Shown here: positions 8,543 to 15,889 of the stretch, in pieces
Layout: every line of letters begins with the position of its first letter
Numbering within the stretch: position 1 is the stretch's first letter
Assembly: GCF_008087665.1 (NCBI RefSeq)
Contig: NZ_CP042912.1
Location: 5,518,001-5,582,000, forward strand
DNA length: 64,000 nt
Source: Mariniblastus fucicola
Lineage (GTDB): Bacteria; Planctomycetota; Planctomycetia; Pirellulales; Pirellulaceae
Reading direction: 5' to 3'
Translations under genes and position numbers: made by a program
The notes under the pieces: model-generated
The model's database searches: none
What the model was told of the DNA's origin: nothing
What the model saw: the letters and a program-made list of their open reading frames with translations, nothing else

Positions 8543-10564
8543 TTAGTTCCGCGGCAGCTTGCGAGGCATCTCACCGATACAGCCAACGCTGATCTCAAAC
8601 GCGGTCGGCTCAATCACACGTCCCGCCCAGCCCCATTCCTGGCGGTCGTTGTGATCGTAGCGATGTCCGAACCCCCATCCTCCCTGGCCGAACCGGGTTT
8701 CGACCTCCTGCGGAAGATGATTCGCGCACACACCGATGTGTCGTCCACCGAAGAAAACTTCACACGAACCATTCCAACCATTGATGTCTGGATCGCCGCT
8801 GGCGAATATTTGATCTTTGGTCATCGGAATCACCACGGACTCGCGAGTATCAACGCGACGAATTCGCAGGTAATTGATATCACTGCGAATCGAATCAAAG
8901 CTCAACGCGGAGACCGCACCGTCGTCGGAATCACAATCGTCGCGGCCCCACACCTCCGGATTCTCACCACGGAAAATGACTTGCTCTGAATAGGCAACCA
9001 GTCTGGCTCCGTCAAATACCCCGTCTGCAATTTGAGGCAACTGGATTCCATGAATTGAACCCATCGCATACGTCTGGCCCGCTTCCGCAGTCGTATCGAT
9101 GCCTCGCCCCCATGCATAGATGCAACGTCGCCAGTCAGCAACATCAGCATCGCGAATCTGAAAGTTCTCAACAAGCAAAGTGATTTGACTGTCATCCAGT
9201 TCCTTAAGCTGATCAAATCTGAAGATTCCAGCGGCATTGAGCCTTGCCGCAGTTTCAGCGTCGATTCCAGCAAGTCGAGTCAGATCATCCGGATCCATTG
9301 GGGTAGACGTGTAGTTGAACCCGAATGATTCGACCATGTGGCGGTCGCCCTCCGCGAGCGTCGGCGAAACCGAACCAGAGAGAATGTCCGGGCTGGACGC
9401 TGACTGCGGCGTGACTGCCTGGACCAATCGAGCCGAAGATTCGGCGACGGGATGTACTAACGTATCCACCACGGTTGGTATCGACGCGTTTTTAGCATTG
9501 GAGGCAGCGACAGATTCTGGTTTCAAACCGCCCTGCCCTGCTGGAACGGCGACATTTTCTTCAGAACTGCCCTGCGTTTCTGTTGGACGATGAAATTTCG
9601 GCGGTCGCAACGCTGACGTCGCTGACGCTTCGTCCACCCGGATTGCGGCGTTTTTCTGTCGGGACACATGATCGCCATCGTGGAATTGTTCGGATGCGGT
9701 TCCGTCAGAACCACGTTCATTGACTGAATGAACGTTCGACTGTTTGACTTGGCCTGCTTCGCTTTCGGCCAAACCGGAAAATGGTTCTGACGTCTCCAGA
9801 GCATTTCGTGACTCGGTCGCCAAACTCGTCGCCGCGATGCCGCTCAATCCGGTAAGCGAATACCAGCGGATGCCGGGAAGATTCAACTTTTGCTGCAGAT
9901 TGGTTCGTTGCTGAACGGTCATGTTTCGGAGTTGGCTGTACTGCCAAACTCCAGCTTCGTTGAGCCTTCGCGCATCGTTTGAGTCGACGCCTCCGATTTT
10001 GGTCAGGTCGTCGACCAGTTTCGGCTTAGCGGGAAAGACCTGTCCGAATTTTGAACTTTTCGCTTTGCCCTGATTCGAAATTGAATCTGTCGCCCCACCG
10101 CGTTTGGCGCTCGATTTGGGAGTCATCAATGCCAACAGCCATGTCAAAAAACAGACTGCGAGAAACAGAATGATCAGCGGATTGATCAACTTGGTGACGA
10201 TTTCAGGCGACAGAAACTGGTACACGGCGGCTTCAGCGACGGGTTGACCGGAAGCTGCGACCGCAGCTACAAGCTCGACGTCTGCAACGCCCTCGTTCTC
10301 GGCGGCCAAGTCACTCTGCTCAGCAGCAGCAACAACTGCGGCCCCGTCATCGACCTCATCATCGACCGTTTGTTCGCTCGTTGCTTCAGGCCGATCGTTC
10401 TGATCAACGACTTCGGCGCCCGGTTCGTCGACGGTGACCGTAGCCTCGCTTGATTCCTGTCGCAATGAAGCGGCCGACAGACCTGAGCCAGCGATGAGAC
10501 TGCAGGACAAAAACACAGCGATATAAAGCAACGTGGTGGCGGACGTTTGCAAATCCTTTGACAT
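8543..10564 (-). CDS. Exported membrane protein with two helix-hairpin-helix-like domains
   Basis: This 673-residue protein has an N-terminal signal sequence, an acidic Ala/Glu/Asp-rich segment and a membrane helix near 126-147 (INPLIILFLAVCFLTWLLALM region). Two similar helical domains then follow at about 185-235 and 420-470. Each reads like DLTKIGGVDSNDARRLNEAGVW or DLTRLAGIDAETAARLNAAG, the pattern of the short HhH-type domains often called DUF4332-like. A low-complexity linker separates them. The last 190 residues (around WGRDDCDSDDG and FFGGRHIGVCANHLPQE) resemble no family I know. Function unknown; such HhH-like domains may mediate protein contacts rather than DNA binding. The next gene upstream on this strand, the FAD oxidoreductase, ends 119 bases before this start. 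Confidence 0.75.
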   Translation of the reverse strand: MSKDLQTSATTLLYIAVFLSCSLIAGSGLSAASLRQESSEATVTVDEPGAEVVDQNDRPEATSEQTVDDEVDDGAAVVAAAEQSDLAAENEGVADVELVAAVAASGQPVAEAAVYQFLSPEIVTKLINPLIILFLAVCFLTWLLALMTPKSSAKRGGATDSISNQGKAKSSKFGQVFPAKPKLVDDLTKIGGVDSNDARRLNEAGVWQYSQLRNMTVQQRTNLQQKLNLPGIRWYSLTGLSGIAATSLATESRNALETSEPFSGLAESEAGQVKQSNVHSVNERGSDGTASEQFHDGDHVSRQKNAAIRVDEASATSALRPPKFHRPTETQGSSEENVAVPAGQGGLKPESVAASNAKNASIPTVVDTLVHPVAESSARLVQAVTPQSASSPDILSGSVSPTLAEGDRHMVESFGFNYTSTPMDPDDLTRLAGIDAETAARLNAAGIFRFDQLKELDDSQITLLVENFQIRDADVADWRRCIYAWGRGIDTTAEAGQTYAMGSIHGIQLPQIADGVFDGARLVAYSEQVIFRGENPEVWGRDDCDSDDGAVSALSFDSIRSDINYLRIRRVDTRESVVIPMTKDQIFASGDPDINGWNGSCEVFFGGRHIGVCANHLPQEVETRFGQGGWGFGHRYDHNDRQEWGWAGRVIEPTAFEISVGCIGEMPRKLPRN

Positions 10565-10683
10565 AACAGCGGCCTCAAGAAGTTGGAATCAGGGAGTGGC
10601 AACTCGGCGTCGAAAAGTTCCGACGCAGCATTTTTACAGTTTGCACGCCGCCGGGCAAACAGATCATTGCCAGCAAGACTCCG

Positions 10684-12741
10684 TTACTTCTTGATGAACT
10701 GCACCGCGTCAACGACAACGTACCCATCAGCGCCCTTGTTGGACACAACCAGTTCAGTTTTCTGTTCCGGTGCGATAACTTTGCAGCTGCCAATCCTGAC
10801 GAAACCATTAGGTTGATCGGGCTTGATTCGCATATTGACAGTGGCGTCGGCCTGTTCGGAAAAATCGCCGCCGTTGAGCTGCACGGAAACTTTGGTGGCA
10901 CGATTTTTGTTCGGCGTATAGGCCAGCAAAATGTCGTACTCGCCAGGCTCCAGAGTCGTCGCAAAAATGGCTTTCTTCTCACCATGATCGAGGTTGCCGT
11001 CATGATGGTAGCCACTTTCGATGAACGGTCCGACAGCACTGCTCTTTGACCATGCCCCAACAAAGGTCGCTTCGTCGTCGTCGACAACAATGCCATCGAG
11101 TTTCGATTTCCGAATTCGGATCATCGCAGAAGATCCTTCTGGAATATCCAACGCCTGCTTGTCGGCCAACAATCGTTCACGCAGTTTGTCGTAAGGCACG
11201 TCCTGAACCGACTGATTTGAATCGATCGCAAGCGCGGCTGCAGTTGCTGCGGATTGGCCAAGAACCATAAAGACTGGTTCCATTCTGATCGAGCCGTATG
11301 CGATATGAGAAGAAGACAAACAGACGGGAACGAACAGATTTTGAATTTCGTCACGTTTGGGAACGATGGCTTTGTAGCTGATCGCGTAAGCACCGCCAGG
11401 CGATTCTTGCACGTCGCCTTCGTTCTGCACAAACCCTTCGGGAGTGACGTACCGTTGGACGTTATGTGAATCCATGTTGTACGAACCGAGGCCAACGCTG
11501 TCGTCGGCAATGCGAATGCGGCGACAGTCTTTCTCGGTTTGCACGTAGTCGGAGATCATCCGCCTGCCTTCCCGGACATAAATTTGATACGGCCAGTTCT
11601 CGTTGTCGGTGAACTCGTCTGCAGCCAGCCCCCATTTGCTCATGCTGCTCCGAATCGATTCCGGCACACGTTCGTGGTTCGCAAGCGTCCACATCAGCCC
11701 TTTTTGATATCGCTCATGCTCAGCAAGAATCTTTTCACGTTCGGCGTAGCTGGCCGCCGGGAAGTCGTAGTTCAAACCGATCGCGTCGGTGCTGAAGGCA
11801 CAATTGTTGTTCGTATCTGTTTTGCCATTGGGCATCATGTCAGGCTTCAATGGAAACCTCAGGTCACCGGCTTCAAAGTTCCGAAACAGCAACTCAAACT
11901 GTGACTCGTCATAGCCATCCGGTTTGGGGAACGGAGTGCTATTGGCTGGCACGTTAGACATACACATGCGGTAACAGTAAGCCTGAAGTCGATTGTCGCC
12001 TTCTCCATCTTTTCCCGGCGGATTGTTGTGAACGCCCCAAACCAAACCGCTTGCTGGATCACCTGGCACGACGTACGGGTCGACTTTGGCCGTGAACAGA
12101 TGGTGTCGCATTCTTGTTTTCTGAACGCCGTTGAGCGTTTCATCGTAGACATCGTTTCCTTCGCGACCGATGGTAAACGACACGCCCGCCGCGGCGAGCA
12201 AGTCACCTTCGTAGGTGGCGTCGACAAACATTTTCCCGCGAAAGATCTTGCCAGACGTGGTGCGAAATGAAGTGATGCGGCCGCCAGTTTTACTGACACC
12301 CGTTGCTCCGCGATCAAGTCTTTCATTTTTGAAGACAAGAATGCCGTTTTCGGAAACGAAGGACTCAAAAATCGATTCCGCGACTTTGGGTTCAAAAGTC
12401 CACATTGCATCAGCGTTCGGACGATAGCGATCGTACTTCGCACGGTCGACGTGGTGCCAGGACGCCGGATTGTTGTAGTGCGTTTGAATCCGCTGATAGA
12501 ACTCTCGTGAGATGCCGCCGATCGCGTTCTTGTTCCCGCTGTCAGTCCAACCAAGCCCGTTGCTGCTCAGGCCCCCAAGGTGCGATGTCGGCTCGACAAT
12601 GATCGCGGTCTTGCCCATCCGTCGAGCCTGAACAGCGGCAACAACTCCCGCCGACGTGCCTCCGTAAATGACGACATCCGCGGAGTTCTCCTGTTCGGGT
12701 GCAGAGAGAATTGAAAACAGCGCGAGCAGAAGCTTTACCAT
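10684..12741 (-). CDS. Secreted FAD-dependent oxidoreductase with C-terminal golvesin/xanthan-lyase-type domain
   Basis: The protein has 685 residues from ATG 12741, preceded by GGGG at good spacing; an upstream ATG at 12756 lacks a ribosome site. A short signal peptide precedes the dinucleotide-binding motif ADVVIYGGTSAGVVAAVQA and an acidic end IIVEPTSHLGG, placing it in the pfam12831-type FAD oxidoreductases common in planctomycetes. Conserved FAD-family segments include FVDATYEGDLLAAAGV. The last 140 residues (from VVDDDEATFVGAW to VVVDAVQFIKK) form a beta-sandwich of the type found beside xanthan lyases and golvesin, suggesting polysaccharide binding. Likely a periplasmic enzyme of sugar or polymer oxidation; substrate unknown. 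Confidence 0.85.
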   Translation of the reverse strand: MVKLLLALFSILSAPEQENSADVVIYGGTSAGVVAAVQARRMGKTAIIVEPTSHLGGLSSNGLGWTDSGNKNAIGGISREFYQRIQTHYNNPASWHHVDRAKYDRYRPNADAMWTFEPKVAESIFESFVSENGILVFKNERLDRGATGVSKTGGRITSFRTTSGKIFRGKMFVDATYEGDLLAAAGVSFTIGREGNDVYDETLNGVQKTRMRHHLFTAKVDPYVVPGDPASGLVWGVHNNPPGKDGEGDNRLQAYCYRMCMSNVPANSTPFPKPDGYDESQFELLFRNFEAGDLRFPLKPDMMPNGKTDTNNNCAFSTDAIGLNYDFPAASYAEREKILAEHERYQKGLMWTLANHERVPESIRSSMSKWGLAADEFTDNENWPYQIYVREGRRMISDYVQTEKDCRRIRIADDSVGLGSYNMDSHNVQRYVTPEGFVQNEGDVQESPGGAYAISYKAIVPKRDEIQNLFVPVCLSSSHIAYGSIRMEPVFMVLGQSAATAAALAIDSNQSVQDVPYDKLRERLLADKQALDIPEGSSAMIRIRKSKLDGIVVDDDEATFVGAWSKSSAVGPFIESGYHHDGNLDHGEKKAIFATTLEPGEYDILLAYTPNKNRATKVSVQLNGGDFSEQADATVNMRIKPDQPNGFVRIGSCKVIAPEQKTELVVSNKGADGYVVVDAVQFIKK

Positions 12742-12867
12742 GGTGGTGGTCCCCATCTATTGGTTAACGCGCGGCCCAAGCAGTCTTCATCGAGAGCCAA
12801 AAGCCGCATCAAAACTCGACCAGCATTTTTAACTGGTATTGGATCAAGCAATCAGGCAGGTACGGAT

Positions 12868-13866
12868 TCAGGCAATGCCAGCGGCAAGCATTTCACGTAC
12901 TTGAGTCAAAACCTGATTCTGGACTTCCTCAAACGAATCGCTCTCGATGAAAGCGCCGGCAGCAGCGCGATGGCCTCCGCCGCCAAACGCCTTGGCGACT
13001 TCATTGGCAGCAACGTCGCAGCGACTGCGGAAGCTCATTTTGTAGCCACCACTGACCTGCCCTACCATGATCACGGCGAAAACGGTGCCTTCGATTTCCA
13101 ACGCGAGATTGATCAGATCTTCGGTGTCGGTTGGATGAGCACCCGTTTTTTCATAGTCATCGGGCTTGATGTACGTGTGTGCCAATCGTCCGTCGAGTTC
13201 TGTTTCGATTCGAGCCAGAACTGTTCCGCGAAGTCGAACGCGCCCAACAGTTTCACGTTCATAAAGCTGACCGTAAAGTTTGGCTGGCTGGGCTCCGGCT
13301 TCCAGCAATTTGGCAGCCGCCCGAAACGTTCCCGGGTTCACGCTGCCGAATCGGAACCAGCCAGTATCGGTTGCCAGAGCGGCGAGCACCGGTTGAGCAA
13401 TCGCAGGAGTCATCTCAACTTTAAGATACTCGGCGGCGTCAACAATCATTCGCCCAACCGCTTCTGCAGTCGTGTTCTTGAACAGCTCCGCATCGATATC
13501 GTCTTCGCCTTCGTGGTGATCGAAGATGATTTTCTTGTAGCTTGAGTTTCGAATCACATCCGCCATGTCGCCCAGCTGAATCCAGGCACTGGTATCGAGA
13601 ATGATATGCAAATCGGCATCGGCAAACTCCTCCGCCACGATATCCTTGCCGATGCACTTGATGCGGTCATCGGGGTCGATAAATTTCAGACTCTCGGGTA
13701 CCTCCTGACCGCAAACGATGCGTACTTTCTTGCCAAGGCTCTCTAACAATCCGGCCATGCCAAGGCAACTACCAAGCGCATCACAGTCCGGACGAATGTG
13801 GCTGGTAAGGATGATGTTATTGGACGCTTCAATGACTTCGCTGAATCTTTTCCAGTCAACTTGCAT
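12868..13866 (-). CDS. nrnA: DHH/DHHA1 phosphoesterase, oligoribonuclease NrnA-like
   Basis: The protein has 332 residues starting at ATG 13866; a longer start at 13941 would add 25 unlikely residues. The N-terminal DHH domain shows SHIRPDCDALGS, the Asp of IILDTSAW and the DHHEGEDD motif. The C-terminal DHHA1 domain ends with GGGHRAAAG. These residues bind two Mn ions and the nucleic acid end. NrnA degrades very short RNAs and dephosphorylates 3'-phosphoadenosine 5'-phosphate, a by-product of PAPS-dependent sulfate reduction. This genome appears to use APS reductase (see cysH), so the oligoribonuclease role may dominate. ribF lies 71 bases upstream on the same strand. Confidence 0.88.
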   Translation of the reverse strand: MQVDWKRFSEVIEASNNIILTSHIRPDCDALGSCLGMAGLLESLGKKVRIVCGQEVPESLKFIDPDDRIKCIGKDIVAEEFADADLHIILDTSAWIQLGDMADVIRNSSYKKIIFDHHEGEDDIDAELFKNTTAEAVGRMIVDAAEYLKVEMTPAIAQPVLAALATDTGWFRFGSVNPGTFRAAAKLLEAGAQPAKLYGQLYERETVGRVRLRGTVLARIETELDGRLAHTYIKPDDYEKTGAHPTDTEDLINLALEIEGTVFAVIMVGQVSGGYKMSFRSRCDVAANEVAKAFGGGGHRAAAGAFIESDSFEEVQNQVLTQVREMLAAGIA

Positions 13867-13937
13867 TTTGGTTTCTTTCTTGAACTTCGTGAGCAACTGG
13901 CAAACTGAAAATCTCCTGGAACCCGTTTGAGAATACT

Positions 13938-14864
13938 TCAATGGGTTCGAAGGATCTTTCGAGCGTCAGCAATATCGTTATTAAGTTGTGATTTTAGTTT
14001 TTCAGGTGAATCGAATTCACAAATATCACGCAGACGGCTGATAAAATCAACCTCGATCGGCATCCCATAGATCGACTGGTCGAAATCGAGGATGTGAACT
14101 TCGACCTTCGACATCCGGTCACCGAAAGTCGGGTTGGGCCCAATGTGGATCGCGGCCCAGTGGCTTTTTCGATCAACGGTTGCCCGTCCAGCATAAACAC
14201 CGTTGGCAGGAATCAAGGTATCAATCGCGTCGACGTTGGCTGTCGGAAATCCGATCTGCCTGCCACGAGCCGCTCCGTGCGTCACCATGCCGCGAATGCG
14301 ATATGGCCGAGTCAACATCTCTCTCGCCTTGTCAACGTTTCCGTCGCGGACCAGGTTTCTGATTCTGCTGCTGGAAATGTACTCGCCGCCGTCGATGGAT
14401 GGATCGAGAATCGTCAGCTCGATATCGTTGTCGCGACAAAGCCCAGCCAGCTTCTCCGGCGTACCCGCCCTGCCCTTTCCAAAGTGAAAGTTCGGACCTT
14501 CAACCATTGCGCACGCGTTGACTTTTTGCTTAATAATCTGGTCAAAGAACCCCTGATACGTCAGCGACAACAAGCTCAGATCTGTCGGATAGGCGATGAC
14601 CGCATCGACGCCAAGTTCCGCCAACAATTTGGCCTTGCGATCGATCCAGGTCAACGGAGGTGGCGCTGCTTCGGGCTTGAGAATCCGAACTGGATGGGGC
14701 TCGAAAGTGAAAACGACAGCCATCGCATCGTGTTTGGTGGCCAGCCGTTTCAGTTCGTCTATGACGACGCAATGACCACGATGAACACCGTCGAAGTTTC
14801 CGATCGTCAGAGCACTACGGCGATCAGAAATGGGAAAGTCATCAAGTGAGTGATAGAGTTTCAT
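13938..14864 (-). CDS. ribF: Bifunctional riboflavin kinase/FAD synthetase
   Basis: The protein has 308 residues, the usual length, from ATG 14864. A longer frame to 15083 overlaps the histidine kinase gene and is not believed. The N-terminal adenylyltransferase has GNFDGVHRGH, PHPV and the SSSRIRNLV motif. The C-terminal flavokinase has the conserved GFPTANV stretch with GVYAG. It phosphorylates riboflavin to FMN and adenylates FMN to FAD in the cytoplasm, supplying the several flavoproteins nearby. It lies in a same-strand run with the histidine kinase gene upstream and nrnA downstream. Confidence 0.95.
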   Translation of the reverse strand: MKLYHSLDDFPISDRRSALTIGNFDGVHRGHCVVIDELKRLATKHDAMAVVFTFEPHPVRILKPEAAPPPLTWIDRKAKLLAELGVDAVIAYPTDLSLLSLTYQGFFDQIIKQKVNACAMVEGPNFHFGKGRAGTPEKLAGLCRDNDIELTILDPSIDGGEYISSSRIRNLVRDGNVDKAREMLTRPYRIRGMVTHGAARGRQIGFPTANVDAIDTLIPANGVYAGRATVDRKSHWAAIHIGPNPTFGDRMSKVEVHILDFDQSIYGMPIEVDFISRLRDICEFDSPEKLKSQLNNDIADARKILRTH

Positions 14865-14943
14865 GGGTTCGATTCGTACTGATAAAATCCCCGCCCTAAC
14901 AAGAATCTGCAACGGCGACGATCGGAAGGCTTGCGGCTTGCGA

Positions 14944-15672
14944 CTATTCAGGCAACCTCGCCGGCGTTGGAAACTCAACGGTAAAACAGGTTCCCGTCCC
15001 GACTTCACTTTGGACGTTGATTCGACCGGAGTGGGCTTCGATAATTTTCCTGGCGGTAGGAAGACCGAGGCCTGTTCCGCCATCCTTGCTGGTGTAAAAC
15101 TCCTTGAACATGTTCAGCAGTGCATTGGCTTCCATTCCGCAACCAGTGTCAATCACATCCAAGGCAACACCATTGCGGACCAGTCGTGTTCTGACCAGCA
15201 ACTGACCGCCGTTGGGCATTGCTTCCAACGCATTCTTTACAAGGTTGGTGAGCGCCTGTTGCAGAGTTTGCGAATCGAGTTTGATGCTCGGAAGAGCCGC
15301 GTCAAGATGGCGATCGATCTTGACGCCCTGCTCTTCAGCCTTTCGCAAGAAAAAATCCAAAACCTGTTCAATCTGATCGTTCAGGCTACCGGCCTTGAGT
15401 TCGAGACTGGTAAAGCGAGTGAACTCCAGAAAGTCCTTGAGATAGGTATCGAGACGCTGACACTGACGGTTCACCGTTTCGATTCGCTCAACCGCACGCC
15501 GCGCCAACGGCAGGTTAATTTCCTCAAAGTCTTCATGGAGCAGCTCCATGTTCATACGGATAACAGAGAGCGGATTCTTGATCTCATGAGCAAGTTCTCC
15601 TGCTAACGCCGCCAATTGCGCGTATCGGCGGCGCCATTGGTCGATCGTCTCGTCCTGTTCCTGTTCGTTCAT
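14944..15672 (-). CDS. Soluble sensor-less histidine kinase
   Basis: This 242-residue protein consists almost wholly of a HisKA dimerisation domain and a HATPase_c domain. The H-box is GELAHEIKNPLSVIRMN with the phospho-acceptor His near residue 29. The N-box reads LTNLVKNALEAM, the G1 box DTGCGM and the G2 box GGTGLGLPTARK. No membrane helix or PAS/GAF sensor domain is present, so input must come from a partner protein. No response regulator is adjacent. It resembles the NtrB-type kinase core. 79 bases separate it from ribF. Confidence 0.9.
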   Translation of the reverse strand: MNEQEQDETIDQWRRRYAQLAALAGELAHEIKNPLSVIRMNMELLHEDFEEINLPLARRAVERIETVNRQCQRLDTYLKDFLEFTRFTSLELKAGSLNDQIEQVLDFFLRKAEEQGVKIDRHLDAALPSIKLDSQTLQQALTNLVKNALEAMPNGGQLLVRTRLVRNGVALDVIDTGCGMEANALLNMFKEFYTSKDGGTGLGLPTARKIIEAHSGRINVQSEVGTGTCFTVEFPTPARLPE

Positions 15673-15809
15673 TGAGTGCTAAAAGATAGTGTTTGGGTTC
15701 GTTCGTTTTCGTTCAAAAGCCAGCCGCAGGCGACGCCGCTTGCTCATTCAATCACACAGTCGCCTGCATTTAACATCGAACGACTGTTGCCGCCCGGGTA
15801 CTCAAAGGC

Positions 15810-15848
15810 AAAAAAAACGCCCGGCGGAATCAATCGTTCCGTCGGGCG
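15810..15848 (-). terminator. Rho-independent terminator of pnp
   Basis: Read on the minus strand, a 12-bp stem CGCCCGACGGAA/TTCCGCCGGGCG with one A-C mismatch and a 7-base loop is followed by eight Ts. It lies 42 bases after the pnp stop. Confidence 0.85.
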
Positions 15849-15889
15849 AAATTATAACTTAAGTTGACGATGCAACTTGGCTGAAGCGA

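Noticed and set aside
13942-14880. tRNA-like GGTTCGA motifs at several places.
   Set aside because: None has the flanking stems of a cloverleaf; they lie inside or beside protein genes.
14865-15083. N-terminal extension of RibF to 15083.
   Set aside because: It overlaps the histidine kinase gene and adds residues unlike any RibF; ATG 14864 fits the family start.
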